The notes beneath the pieces are model-generated. The model searched no databases. It saw nothing but the letters and a program-made list of their open reading frames with translations, and was not told where the DNA came from. The translations under genes and the position numbers were made by a program. Positions 1-11,311 of a stretch of DNA of 64,000 nt are shown here, piece by piece. The stretch is from assembly GCA_946894095.1 (NCBI GenBank), contig OX335650.1, positions 5,642,001-5,706,000 of the forward strand, in the 5' to 3' direction. Each line of letters starts with the position of its first letter. The stretch's first letter is position 1. This stretch comes from Incurvaria masculella. Taxonomy: Eukaryota > Arthropoda > Insecta > Lepidoptera > Incurvariidae.

Positions 1-1106
1 TTTTCTAAGTATGTTCGAGCTGAATGTACTACTGCTTCACAGCCTGCTTTTGTACCGAAACCCATTTGTTTAGGCCGGAATTTATTGCCTAGGGATTCCA
101 TTACTGATCTGCATGCTATTTTCGAAACGATTCTTCGAAGTGTTGACCCTATTGCTATTGGTCGTAGGCCTCCATCTTTCTTTTTTAAAGCGTAAAGAGA
201 TGCTCCGTACAAAAATGGGGTAAATTCTGGATTGACTTTACCGGCCAGCATAGTGTTAGATAATCTTGTTAAATTGCTTAATAGATTTTTAGCTGCCGAG
301 CCATTTGCGGGATTAATAAGATCTCTGAGGTGCTGTGGTCTAAGTCCATCTAACCCGCCGGCAGAACCATTTGGGAAGGACATTATGGCATCTGTTATAT
401 ACTTTTCTTCCGTTATTTCATAGGAAATGAAGTCATCGGAATGAGTATTTGGGTAGCATGTAGGTGGGGCAAATGATGGATGTTTCAACTTCAACGCATT
501 GTAAGTGTCAATATTGTCTTCAGCTAAGGTGTCTTCTGAAGAGATTAGCCTTACCGCACCTCGCAAGTCACCGTCGGCCACTCTGCTCTCTACTTTCTTA
601 AATAATGTTGTAGACGAATGTTTCTTTTGCGACAGTATGGGGCTACACTTATAATTCTTAACATTTTCTTTAATTTTGGTTGCAAGAGAGGTTTTATTAT
701 CTTCCCTTGCCTGCTGTATGTGCAGCACTGTGTACGAAAACAAGAAGAGTTCCTCCCATGAGGAAACCGTATTCTTTGTAACACAATTATTTATCACCGA
801 AGATAATTTTTCTGCAACTGTGATTCTGGCGGCCCGTGGAATTCGTCGAATGAGAGGAAATGAATTTTTGTAAGATTGTATCTTTTCTATGAAACTTTCA
901 TTTTCAGTATTTGCTACGTTCGTCGAATCTGATAATGACAAAAGTCTATGAACTCTTGCTATGTGTATCTTGAGACCTCTCACAGCGTCGTAGCAGCCTG
1001 TGCAGTGTGGGCATTTTATTCGGTTAACCGGTTGCCGGGGTAAATGATTTCTCCTGTAGGAGAGATCCTGGGCGCTGCTAGGGCCAGGTTCAGGCTCATT
1101 TGTCAT
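1..1106 (-). CDS. Non-LTR retrotransposon polyprotein, N-terminal part (C2H2 zinc finger + reverse transcriptase), cut by the window edge
   Basis: Reading leftward from an ATG at 1106, the frame stays open for 368 codons to the window edge with no stop or frameshift. An in-frame TAA lies about 100 bases upstream with no ATG between. Residues 32-53 form a C2H2 finger (C32, C35, H48, H53). Reverse transcriptase fingers and palm blocks start near residue 230: 'GSAGGLDGLRPQHL' (247-260), 'KKKDGGLRPIAIGS' (308-321), then 'RPKQMGFGTKAGCEA' (344-358). The YxDD catalytic block, any downstream endonuclease and the 3' end lie outside the window. RT begins within about 230 residues of a zinc finger, with no room for an N-terminal apurinic endonuclease. 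That recalls early-branching R2-like LINEs with a C-terminal nuclease, but I cannot name the clade. Being uninterrupted, the copy may be recent. It would make cDNA by target-primed reverse transcription. RT identity is secure; family and activity are inference. Confidence 0.88.
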   Translation of the reverse strand, partial: MTNEPEPGPSSAQDLSYRRNHLPRQPVNRIKCPHCTGCYDAVRGLKIHIARVHRLLSLSDSTNVANTENESFIEKIQSYKNSFPLIRRIPRAARITVAEKLSSVINNCVTKNTVSSWEELFLFSYTVLHIQQAREDNKTSLATKIKENVKNYKCSPILSQKKHSSTTLFKKVESRVADGDLRGAVRLISSEDTLAEDNIDTYNALKLKHPSFAPPTCYPNTHSDDFISYEITEEKYITDAIMSFPNGSAGGLDGLRPQHLRDLINPANGSAAKNLLSNLTRLSNTMLAGKVNPEFTPFLYGASLYALKKKDGGLRPIAIGSTLRRIVSKIACRSVMESLGNKFRPKQMGFGTKAGCEAVVHSARTYLE

Positions 1107-1550
1107 TCGTGAAAAATCCCAAGGTAGCAGTGACGTACAATTGGACACTCTCCGCAAGGTAGTCACTTTTTTCACTGTTTTGTTCGGGAAATTACAATAA
1201 GGTACATTTTATTAAAGAAAACTTGTAAAAGAAACCTTTAGGCAAATAACAAACCTATAAACTACAGATAAACCTACAAAATCAATTATTGGAAGAAAAT
1301 ATGGAAATAAAAACTGTGAGGACAGTTTGACTGCATAACTAGGTTAGAGAAAAAACTTTAAAAACATAATAATAACTCTAAATCAGGTGGGTCAATCAGA
1401 CGCTTGAAATAATTGATTAGCTAGAATAGATGAGATAGCTATTGCATGTAAACGAAGCTAACCAAAGACAATCTTCGCTATCTTATCTCTCATCTGACCT
1501 ATAAATACGCTCAATTCACAGTAGCCAAATAACCTGCGATGCATAGCTTG
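1107..1550. other. Leader of the retrotransposon and unassigned AT-rich DNA
   Basis: This lies directly upstream of the minus-strand retrotransposon ORF. About 100 bases remain in frame without an ATG and are probably 5' UTR of the element. The element's true 5' boundary cannot be seen. Nothing else is recognisable. Confidence 0.4.
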
Positions 1551-1553
1551 AGC

Positions 1554-1640
1554 GGCTCGTAACTCAGGATCGCGTGGACTCGCCTAACATGACAGAGGTC
1601 GTGGATTCAAATCCTCGCCCCGTTCATGGACGTCTTTCGT
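1554..1640 (+). repeat. tRNA-derived SINE head, fragment
   Basis: It contains 'GAGCGGCTCGTAACTCAGGA' (A-box-like) and 'GGATTCAAATCC' (B-box-like), the same layout as the tRNA-type heads at 11.7, 24.7 and 58.5 kb. The family body does not follow. The next 150 bases hold an unrelated repeat with 'CAACCGATTCTCATGAAAT'. This is a truncated pol III-type head, not a tRNA gene, because no cloverleaf folds. Confidence 0.5.
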
Positions 1641-1862
1641 TCTCATTGATCGAGCTAAGAGCTAAGCTCGAGTGTTGCGTCCCCGTTTCAGAAGGGGCAA
1701 AAATCCTTTTGTATGTCCGGCTATTCTTCTCTACAGGTCGAATTTCTCAACCGATTCTCATGAAATAGTGTGAGCTGGTTCGATAATTTGGGATGTTTAA
1801 AGATTTTTTTTTCAAAATTTAAAACATTGTGAAAAAATGTCTAATGTTCAAAAATACCGACT

Positions 1863-1985
1863 TTTTTTATGCGACCTGACATGGATGGCTAATACCACAC
1901 AACTACAGCCATGATATTAGCCCAATACACCACATTCCCGAAGGAATTAGGTGCCATGCCGGGACCTTCCCATTACTCGCGATAA
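1863..1985 (-). repeat. SINE body and A-tail fragment
   Basis: On the minus strand it reads the 3' part of the modular SINE described at 61868-62236: 'GGCATGGCACCTAATTCC', 'GGGCTAATATCATGGC', 'TTAGCCATCCATGTCAGG', then an A run. The head is missing. Confidence 0.8.
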
Positions 1986-2013
1986 CTACAGATTTTTAGG
2001 GCTGATTTTTCAA

Positions 2014-2035
2014 TATTGTATTGTATTGTATTGTT
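2014..2035. repeat. (TATTG)n microsatellite
   Basis: A short tandem run of TATTG/TTGTA units. It has no other context. Confidence 0.7.
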
Positions 2036-2810
2036 TATTCATCATCCATAGACAGTACACTGCACTCGGATTTGTCATATTTTAGCATTGGCCAGTTCAG
2101 CAAAACAAAACACAGCGAAGAAGAACTGGAAAGAAACTCCGCTGTTTTTTTTCAACGTCCACTTAGTCTAAGTTTACAAAAGTGTTTGTCAATTATTTTA
2201 ACAAAAACATAGGTAAAACACTAAATTCACATGAATACACAACAATTTACAATCCATGCCGCATGCAACAGTTCATGACAAATATCATTTTATTTGCAAA
2301 GACAATCCCCTCCAACTAATATGTTGCCAATTGGAGCAGGCCAGTCCCCACAAACAGCACCCGTTCACGAGCATCACGCCGGGCACAGCCATTACCTCTT
2401 TCAACCATATTTTAGGGAAAGAGATAACCTGAGCCAAGCGTCACCGTAAGCAAGGACCTTTAAGCGATGCACTGCTCCAGTGGCAACACAACACTGTGAA
2501 ACAGTGTAATAATCATTGACTGTGTGACATTCACTGTGAAACAATGAAACAGTGGCAATAATCAGGTAAACAGCCAGATAGCTATTCGACGGATAACTAT
2601 TAACGCTTCTGCTTATCCATCCGATGCAGTAAGTCCATATGTTTATTAGTAAAATTATGGTAATTGTGATAGAAGATATAATTCTCCGGTTGACGATCCG
2701 TCTTTTTACCAACGTGAATTTGTATTATCAGTCCGATAAGTACTATCTGAGGATTGAAAAATCGGCCCTTAGTTGGATAAGGGTTAAGCGCATCCTATTG
2801 GATAAAAAGA

Positions 2811-2903
2811 TGGTCGAGACGGCAATGACAAATTGTCAATGTAGCTGTCCAATATAAGAAAAATGCTGATATGGCATCTAGTTTCCATGTCGTGTGTTGA
2901 GCC
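2811..2903 (+). repeat. SINE body fragment
   Basis: 'GGTCGAGACGGCAATGA', 'CAATGTAGCTGTCCAATATA' and 'TTTCCATGTCGTGTGTTG' match the modular SINE body. Head and tail are absent. Confidence 0.7.
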
Positions 2904-5900
2904 CGGATACAAAACAAAGTAGGTTCCATATGGCGTTTATTAATATAGTGTGTATGTAAGTCCCATTCCCAGTTTTATAGGAATGCTCAGCGTCCACGTA
3001 AACAACTCAACTATAAATGCGAGATTAAGTACTTTTGTTCTGTTTTCGGAACATTTGATCGCGTTCGGAGTAGAATTTGAGTTTACGATTTCACGAGTTT
3101 CCTTTGATCTGTTTGAGTGTTCAGCAAAGACGATTGTTTAGTTATCATGAAATTGAATAGTTTGCAATGGATTTATATTCACTGCAAGGTTAACACATTT
3201 TTACTCGCTTCTTAATAAATAGACGTATTTTTGCCATAGTATTTTTTCTATTACGTTTGCAATGTTTATTACTTTTACCATGATTTATCATTATTCTGCA
3301 ACAAGCCTTATAGTGGTCTTCCTATGGTGTTAATAATAATTAAACTATGTTCCTGTTTAACATTTGATGTCCTTTTTATCCATTGCATTTTAGTAAAACA
3401 ATATTTATTTTTAAATCAAAAGTATAAATAGTTTCTAGTTTTTAACAGCTTACCAAAATAAAAATAAAATATAACACATAATAACTGTTGAATACAGTTT
3501 GATAAAACAGGAAAGAAAATACCAGGAAATACCTAAAAAAAACAAATATAAAAAAATATAATTAAATATTCATTGTTGTCAAAAAAACTGTAGTCAACTG
3601 AAGGAGTTAGCATCTATCGAACGGAGTTTTTTAAATGAACGTTGCGAAACATTGAAAATCTGAAGAAAAATATCAATCGATTTTTTATAACGATTCATTA
3701 ATAGATACTTAACGATTGCTTTGATATATTTGTGTTTAATTAATTTAATTAGTGCAAAAATAAACTTAATGTTGTGTCAGCCAGAAGGTTCCCCACCTGG
3801 GGAAGGACAACCTGACATACTGTATTTTAACTTTTAGTTTGCTATAGAAAACATTGCATGTATTTATTTCTTGTGTTTCTTGGCCTTCCGAATAAAATAA
3901 ATACTTTTAACAAATATGCAAATTTCCAACCTTTTTGTATAGTCTCTGCCCGCGGGATATATACGAGCTAATGAGCCGTCGAAAACGAAATCATACGACT
4001 CCACGAATACTCGAGGGGACGTCATATTCCTAATTCAAATGCGCCGTTATTGGCTCCCTCAGGATGCAATCATGACTTTCGAAGTTTCGACGCACGTGTT
4101 CCATTTTCGAACCCCAGCGGAACGCGAGAGATGCCCGCTAGTTGCGACACATTTTTGGCTAATTTGGCCGGTGCTACAAAGAAGCGAACGCAATTTGTCG
4201 CTAATTGGGCACGTTGGGAGCGTTATAAAGTTTAGAGGGTGGGCATCAGGTTGGAAAGGAAGAGGTAATTTGAGTTGCTAGAAATTGGAAACGACTCTTC
4301 AAGGATTTAACAAACCTGCTGCTTTGAAGTATTTATAGCAAATTTTGCTATACAAAGATTGCTGCATCGTGGAAGGCAAAAGTGTCACCAAGGAAGCAAT
4401 ATGTCTCGGTATGAATGTCTAGTTCTAGTTCACCACCTTACCTTGAACTACCTGTTATTTAATCATGCATGATAATTTATTAAAGTGTGTAAACAATGAG
4501 TATCAAACCTAAAATGCGGTCACAGTTCGTTTTTGAAACGCACAAATCCTTGCAATCTGCTCAAATAGATATGAACATTGTTTCCTTTGGTTGTTTGTAT
4601 AACATAGACAACCCAAAAATGCCGAAAAATTAACTAAACACACGCTCAATTAGAACGGAAACAAAAAATGACGCGTGATTCAAATGTCGAACGCGTAAAG
4701 TGGAAAGACGTGTCGTCGGCGCGGCGCGAACATTCCCGCTCTCGGCACATGTGGCAAGAATTAGTCGGCTCACGGTCGGATCGCTTTCGCGACACGGGGA
4801 TTACTGTAATGGGTATTCCGTGAGCGATGTTTATTTTGTAACGCATATCTGCGATGCGTTTCTGGCAGTTGCCGGGACAAATTGTCACCGGGCTGTGTCG
4901 CCGCGCCGCGTGCCGGACAAAGTCGCTACCTGGAGAAGAGGCAAAAAGTGGGAGCTTGGGGTGACATCGCCTGAGCTAGAGATGTATCACCCGACGAAGA
5001 TACAAGCTTGGCTCTGCGGAGCCAAGAGGAAACGCAACACGCAACAAGATTGATCAATCACTATAATGTAGTGGTTGTAATTGCGTCCAGTCAAGAATTT
5101 GCGGGTTTTTTAGCTATAGTTACTATTAATGTTAAGTTTTTTTTTTTTGGAAAATTTGCGACGAACTATCGAGTTTATCTAATAACTACAGAAGAAAAGG
5201 TCCTAGTCCTAGATATGTATTATCTTAAATTAGTGTTATATATGTAGTTATCGGTACCTAGACATATTCAAGTTCAGTTAGCACTAATTTTGTGTACGTC
5301 ACGAACGTAAAGATTGTCAGAATAAATTAAATCTGTTTTTTTTTCTATTATAGATTCATATTATTTTTTTAAAATTATTTTAATTAAAAAAATATGAGTA
5401 TTTTTAACAGTTAATGTAAAAAAAAATGCTTGGCGACATTTATTTAGGAAATAGGAGTGTATTAAATTACAATAAATTCTGTTTTAAAATTTTCAACATA
5501 CTTACATATTATGACTCACAAAAATGATGCCCATACGGGTAAACTGATTTATATTTTTTACCACACTATGCAGGCTCACACATGCGTAAACGCTCTACCC
5601 TAATGCAACACACGTTGTAACAAAAATACCAAATATGTTACACTACACGGTCCTACCATTGGGTTGGGTGTCTATTAAAGCGGAAAGAAGTTAAGCCAAT
5701 GTTAAGCGTCGCCTATCTTTTGTGCGTAATGGCTGATGGATGCTGCGTGAAATGCGGAGATAAATTTTATAATAAATAGTAACAATGATTTTTTTTCTCT
5801 AAAATCACAATGGGCAGGGATGATTTCCTTTTGGGTTGGTGACTCTTTGAATAGCTTTACTATCATTTATGTAGAAAGGTTGTCACGTTTTCAAATGGAA

Positions 5901-6420
5901 GTATGTATAATATACAGGGTAGATATTATTTCTTGAGATTTAGTTAAAATGTTTTCTAAATGTGAAAGTATTCTAACGTACAGGGCGACTTGTTGGGGCT
6001 ATTGGCATACCATTTTCTTCCATCCTACATGAAAATGCATCCTAATCTGTGACTGTCGTTGCAACCTATATACGCGAAAGTTAGTAAGCCAAGATGCAAA
6101 AATGTACTCAATTATGTGTATAACATAATTAAGTAAAAAATATTAAATTCATGAAAATATTAAAAATACATATGTATTTAGGAAAACAATAATAGCTGCA
6201 TTAAACATTTGATATGATAATCTAATTCGATAACAGACTGATAAATTGTGCACCTTAAATTAAGCCTTAATGGAAATGGACAAATCAACGTTTCAGACGT
6301 TTGAAATGACTATATACGGGACTGTAATAGGAAATATAATAAATGAACGGGAATAAAAATGAGGAGAGGCGGGCAGGACAGATGCCTGAGTTGGCTCCGA
6401 AACATAAAAATAAATAAAGT
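2904..6420. other. No recognisable gene; AT-rich DNA with two higher-GC patches
   Basis: I see no gene or repeat family in most of this stretch. Two patches, about 3950-4280 and 4670-5030, are clearly richer in G+C and CpG than their surroundings. They have open frames up to 117 codons, but the frames overlap on both strands and resemble no family I know. They could be conserved non-coding elements or ancient exons. Confidence 0.5.
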
Positions 6421-6424
6421 TATC

Positions 6425-6528
6425 CCAATGCATCAGGCCTATTCCTTCCTATCTCTTCCTGTGCATGTCGTAAGAGGCGACAAGGGATTCATCGTTCGTG
6501 ATGTTGATTCCACGTAAAACTGTACTTA
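6425..6528 (+). repeat. Third-type SINE head, truncated
   Basis: 'GTGCATGTCGTAAGAGGCGA' and 'GATTCCACGTAAAACTGTA' match the heads at 23.5 and 52.7 kb. The body is replaced directly by a LINE 3' end, so the LINE probably inserted into or recombined with the SINE. Confidence 0.75.
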
Positions 6529-6530
6529 GT

Positions 6531-6932
6531 AGTAGTTCTCCTTATTCCGTCACATTCTTCCACTGCTTATTCGGGTTCTTTTACAGTTCACTCAGCACGA
6601 TTGTGGAATCAATTGCCTCTTACTATTAGGGAAAGTGCTTCCTTGTCTATTTTTAAGGTAAAATTAAAATCCTGGTACTTGACATGTTATAACAATTAAA
6701 TCAATCAAATATTTTCTGTTTATATAGTTTTAAGTTATCTAATGTTTTCTAAGTGTGATTATGGTGCTTAGTTTTAAGTAATTTATTGTTTCTTGCTACC
6801 TCTTAATATATTTTCTAATATTAAGGTTAGCTGTTAGAGATTGCCTTTGGCAATAAGCTCGCCTTTGCATACTATGTAATAGTTGTAAGCAATAAAGTAT
6901 ATTTTCATTTCATTTTATTTTCATTTCATTTT
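6531..6932 (+). mobile_element. LINE 3' end: RT C-terminal codons, 3' UTR and (TTTCA)n tail
   Basis: The plus strand around 6545-6700 reads 'SGSFTVHSARLWNQLPLTI' then 'SIFKVKLKSWYL' and a stop. This is the conserved C-terminal tail of CR1/Jockey/R1-type LINE reverse transcriptases. A roughly 200-base 3' UTR with AATAAAG follows, then a TTTCATTTCA/TTTTATTTTCA microsatellite tail from about 6903. It is 5'-truncated as usual for dead LINE copies and differs from the LINE family at 24.9 and 59.3 kb. Confidence 0.78.
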
Positions 6933-7867
6933 CAGTACCGAGTAGTAGGTAGGGTTATTGAGCCGACATCCATTTCTCATTTATATCTCTTTTTATTTTA
7001 TCGTCTTTTATTTTTTTTCGTTTCGTAACACGTTTGTGTTTTCGGAACGATATCGCCTTCGATTAGGGCCATCTCGCTTCCGTCCTACACAAGCGTATCA
7101 CCCGATCTCGGTTTTTAGGGTTCCGTGCGCCGCGTCTCAATGCGCGCGCTGCATGGACGGGGGATCAGATAACCGGCAGTTTGCGAACACGACTAGTTTG
7201 TTTGTTCAGTTGCGTCGCCGACAGAGGGCTTGCGATCTGTCTTATTTTTGTGAAGAACATTGTTTAGACACTGAATGGCATCTGCTTTGAATGAGCGGAT
7301 ACGTAGGTGAAAAATATCACGTATTTGACTCCTAGATCTATGAAAAGATAAGCTCCGTTGACGCATTCGTTAATTTTCATAGTAAAATAGTTGAGGTACC
7401 CGGCTCCCCTGGTTAATGTTGTTTGGGCTGTTGTCGGGCGAGTTCCCCATATTTATCCCCTATTTACCTACTTTCGAGTTTAATTTAAGCAGAAAAGGTA
7501 GCCTATGTCCTTCTCCAGATTTCTATACTGACATTCATCTAAATTTGTTCTTCGGTTTAGGCGTGAAAACGCAACATGCAGACATATTATTTTAGTATGC
7601 ATAGATATAGCATAGATTTTTGAAATACAAAAAAAATATTTTATATTTAATTGTGTAATATAATAGTAATATTGTTATTGCTCAAAACTTTCACTGGACA
7701 TAGTAAGGTAAGGATACGTTAGGCTAGGTTAGGTTAGTATTATTGTAAGAGTTAAGAACGATTGAAATAAATTGTAAAATTTTAAATTAACTTTGTAAAT
7801 AATGATACGTCTTTGACAATATTACTACATGTTATTACGTATTGAATATTGATAATAGCATTAAGGT
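6933..7867. other. No recognisable gene; small repeat scraps
   Basis: The patch 7020-7270 is moderately GC-rich and has a 110-codon open frame with no recognisable family. A short (TTAGG)-like run lies at 7720-7737. A stretch near 7545-7590 resembles the 'GCGTGAAAACGCAACA ... ATTATTTTAGTAT' ends common in lepidopteran LINE-derived repeats. Confidence 0.45.
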
Positions 7868-8204
7868 CAGCCTCGGTAGCTCAGTGTGCGACGCCTTGCG
7901 AATCGATAAGCTGGGGATGGACCTCTAAGCACGGTTAGGTTCTGGATGGGTGACCATTTTCAACCGTTGATGCTGGCTGTGGTTCAGATTCCACGTATAA
8001 CTGTAGGTGCCATCGCATTGAATGAACGGTGGTCGAAGCGGCAATGAAAATTGTCCGTGTTTTCCATCAAGTTGAATGTAGCCGAGCAATATAAGGAAGG
8101 TCCTGGCATGGCACCGAATTCCCTCTGTAATGCGATGTGTTGGGCTAATTTATTGACCGTAAGTGTGGTATTAGCTAGCCATGTACAGTAACACAAAAAA
8201 AAAC
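7868..8204 (+). repeat. Modular SINE, 5S-type head, full length
   Basis: The head 'CCTCGGTAGCTCAGTG' (A-box-like) is followed by a decayed 5S rRNA-like stretch ending in 'TTCTGGATGGGTGACCATTT', the 5S box C. Then come the shared body ('GGTCGAAGCGGCAATGAAAA', 'GGAAGGTCCTGGCATGGCAC') and tail ('GGTATTAGCTAGCCATGTA') with an A run. The body has lost about 50 bases just after 'AACTGTAGGT', relative to 61868-62236. Confidence 0.85.
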
Positions 8205-8312
8205 AATGGGAAATTCTAGCTCACCAGTATTGTACTCGATATTATACGCTCTGCCTACGCTCATTCCAAATATAGACCTGTCGAAGCGGACCAAATTGGC
8301 ATGATAAGTTAT

Positions 8313-8879
8313 GATAATTCTAAAGTCGCTGATTTTTTTACAGGAGATGTAGTTTGCTTATAGAAGGGTGGGGTGCAAAAGATTAGAAAATTAGGACCGG
8401 TGCTTTTGGAATTATTTAGGTATTTTCAATAATTCGATCTAAAAGATTGAATAAAATATTTAAGTCAAATTTTATGATTGTATTTTGCTTAAAACTTTAT
8501 TTCCATGTCTTAAGAAAAAGTTTAGAAAATTTTCGTTTTGGGAACATAGCAAAACAAAAAATCGCTCATTTTAATTACAATAAAATATTTAAGTCTCTAA
8601 ATTGTTATTTTCCATATTAGGAATGAACATTAGAACCTGCTATAAAAAGTTTAGAAATCTATGTAGTTGGCTTTCAAAGTTATTTATGTTTTTTATCTTT
8701 AATTCAACCAATAAAATATTTGAGTTATTAGATTCGGCGGCAACATGACCATATCGAAACACTCTATCAGCATACAAAAGATTAGAAATATTCATACAGT
8801 GATTTTCTAATCTTTTACACCGAACCTTCCATAAGGAAACTACATCGCCTGTAAAAAAATCAGCGACTTTAGAATTATC
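8313..8879. mobile_element. 567-bp non-autonomous TIR element with about 80-bp inverted ends
   Basis: The left end, starting 'GATAATTCTAAAGTCGCTGA', is repeated in inverse at the right end for about 80 bases. Both arms include 'TTTTTTTACAGG', 'GATGTAGTTT' and 'AAAGATTAGAAAAT'. The interior has a loose repeat of about 130 bases in which 'AATAAAATATTTAAGT' recurs near 8450, 8580 and 8710. No coding frame is present. A clean target-site duplication is not evident. Confidence 0.85.
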
Positions 8880-9794
8880 GAACCCTTTATTGCTCTAGCC
8901 GCTGGGCTAATATTTTACCATAACCTTACGAAGACAATGGTGCTACGGAAAGTAAAAATCATAATAGACCGCCAAAATTCTAAAAACGCCGTAAACCCAA
9001 ATTGGTTGGCTAAACTCATGCAAGTATCGCCTGACAGTGAAAATTGCTCCGTCAAATAGAAACGGTAAATCAGAGGCCGTTATGAGGGTAGGTGGGCGCG
9101 GGAACGAAGTTGGGGGTGAAATCCGAAGCCTACCTCAGAACGAACATCGCGTCATCATGCCAGGAGGGGTGCAGAGCGCAAGCACCCTCGCTTCAGGGGA
9201 GTGTTTCATCCCCTCATTTCCGTGACTATAAAACTATTAGATTCGACCCGAGCTGAAAACGTTAAACTTAATATTTTCGGTTAATATGGTTTAAGTTTCG
9301 CGCCGTACCGAGCTAAGGAGTCTAGAAATGTTCGAGAACAATTTAAATTAGTGCAGCTCCAAATGAACATTTAAGAATAGCAGCAAGACTGGAGCAATTA
9401 AGTTTCAAAATTAAGTAGTAGTAATAGCAAGGAAATTACGTAGACGGAGCAAATGCGCAAACCTTTTTTAAATGTCTATAATTTCAGAAGCAGAACTAAA
9501 AATGTTATTCCAATATAGAAGTTATAAAAAATATTTTTAGGTTGACAATAACAAGAACACGTGGATTATGAATATTCACATTAACACATTTAGACTAAGC
9601 CTTGTTTTTTTCAGAAATGTAAATGTTAAATAACACGTTATAGAACTTTTTTATTATTGAAGAAAGCAAAATACGCTTAAAAATATGTTGATATAATGTT
9701 AACTTTAATGCCTTTTTATGCAACCAGGCTGCAGAGAAAGGACGATATTTTTAGATGCAAGATAATAAATAACAGATCAATATTCATGCCGAAG
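8880..9794. other. No recognisable gene
   Basis: A higher-GC patch at about 9050-9230 has a short open frame without recognisable family. The rest is AT-rich and featureless to me. Confidence 0.4.
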
Positions 9795-9796
9795 TA

Positions 9797-9915
9797 TTTC
9801 CCCCTAAAGTACAGACTGGGAAACACGGTGTGAAGACGCACCTGACCGGCCTGCATCTCGCATCTCCCGAGAAAGCTTGAAAGCCAATAGGCGTAGTCGG
9901 GAACCAGGCTTTGTA
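9797..9915 (+). mobile_element. LINE 3' fragment (CR1/Jockey-type)
   Basis: 'ACGGTGTGAAGACGCACCTG' and 'GAAAGCCAATAGGCGTAGTC' align with the C-terminal codons of the LINE at 24900-25437 ('GVKKHLAGRHGF' region). It lies in the putative intron just after the exon at 10013-10191. Confidence 0.7.
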
Positions 9916-10012
9916 AAAAAAACTGTGGCCCGATTTTTTTTCAAGTGTACACAAACATAAACGTGTTTATGAGCAATATAATTATATGATTTAAGAACGA
10001 GAATGGACTTAC

Positions 10013-10191
10013 CGATTTGAAAACAAAACAGCGCCAGCAAGGATGCCACAATTGCTAACGGCGCCATAGTCAGATGTTCACTAGATGTCATTATTATCGA
10101 ACATTATCAACAGTTCACATTCCTCCTAGAGCACTTTCCAACCGCTGAGCTTTGAAAAGGTTCAGTGTCTCTGTCACTCCGCTTCATTTTC
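10013..10191 (-). CDS. Candidate host exon: 5' UTR, start codon and signal peptide of an unidentified secreted or membrane protein
   Basis: On the minus strand this stretch is flanked by a textbook acceptor ('TTCTTTTTGTTTCAG', ending at 10192) and donor ('GTAAGTCC', beginning at 10012). The exon carries about 100 bases of 5' UTR with an 18-codon upstream ORF. The main ATG is at 10091 in a good insect context ('AATAATG'), with a second in-frame ATG at 10067. The 26 codons before the donor end in 'MAPLAIVASLLALFCFQI', a typical hydrophobic signal peptide. One base of the next codon precedes GT, giving a phase-1 intron. A signal-peptide exon with a phase-1 junction is typical of secreted and type-I membrane proteins such as insect Ig-superfamily adhesion molecules, but nothing here fixes the family. 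Downstream exons should lie at lower coordinates or beyond the left edge; I found none. Splice signals and signal peptide are seen; the gene is inferred. Confidence 0.6.
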
Positions 10192-11310
10192 CTGAAACAA
10201 AAAGAATATTCGGTCACGACATTGTATAGTTTTTCACGCGCTAAATATTCATACATTCGACTGACGCGATCCATAGTGTAGTTTAGGATATTTTAGTATA
10301 ATAATAGATAATATAAGGTAGCTTTACACCTCGCTATACGTCAAAAGGATACAGTCTATAGACAATTTTCTATATATAGACTGTTAGATTAGGTTAGGCA
10401 AGATTAAGTTAAAATCACATATGAAATTGGTTTCAACTTTCAAGGTAAATGGTTTTGGAAAGTAATTATATTTTTGAGGTGTTTCACAGAAAAACTGAAT
10501 TCTGTAAGGACGAATTTCATCCGGCTATGTTGGCGCAATGCAATCGTTACTGAAAAAACTGTATAGGGGAGACAGACGACAAATATTTCCAGATTTTTTA
10601 ATCTTCATGGACACGTACAAACTTTGAATTTTGAAACGTCATTTGAGGTGCGTACAGGGTATGGTTGATAAAAGTCCTAAACAGCGAGAAATATCCCTTT
10701 TTTCGTAAGTGCGTTCCGAATGAATCTGAACAAATATCCCGAACTGTCGCCACTTTCCGTAAATTACACTGACTACAATATATTATAGTTAGTGCGTTTA
10801 TCGTACTAACGCAGACCTAACCTAATAAAATTGCATGCACTATGTAGCAATGCGAGATATGCATACTATATCTTTTAAAAAAAATATATTATTAGAAATG
10901 GATCGAGAGTTCAAGTCGTTCAGAATATCAACTAATATTTGCCCCAAACCAGGCCTCGGGTCTGTTCTGTTCCGATTGGAGTTTCATGATGTATGGAGAC
11001 CCTTATACAGGGCTCACTTTTACTGCAATAATATCAAGGAATTATTCTGATGTTAAAAATCCAGTAAGATGTCAAATTCAACAAATTCGGCTTGATTCAA
11101 AAGATTTTTTTATTACTTGTTATAGGTTAACGTTGCAAATATAGGAACGCAAAGTCTTACATGCGACAAAAACTAGTAAAAAAAAAACATATCGCAAAAA
11201 CAAATGACGTTCGTGAAAATTCGGGACCTGAAACGAAATGAATGTGGTCGATGTTAAGTCATCCTAAAAATAAAACTGTAAGTACTTTTGAAACAGTATT
11301 ACAAACTGTT
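10192..11310. other. Putative upstream intron; nothing recognisable
   Basis: This is AT-rich sequence upstream (minus strand) of the candidate exon. It begins with that exon's polypyrimidine tract. I recognise no gene or repeat. Confidence 0.4.
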
Positions 11311-11311
11311 G

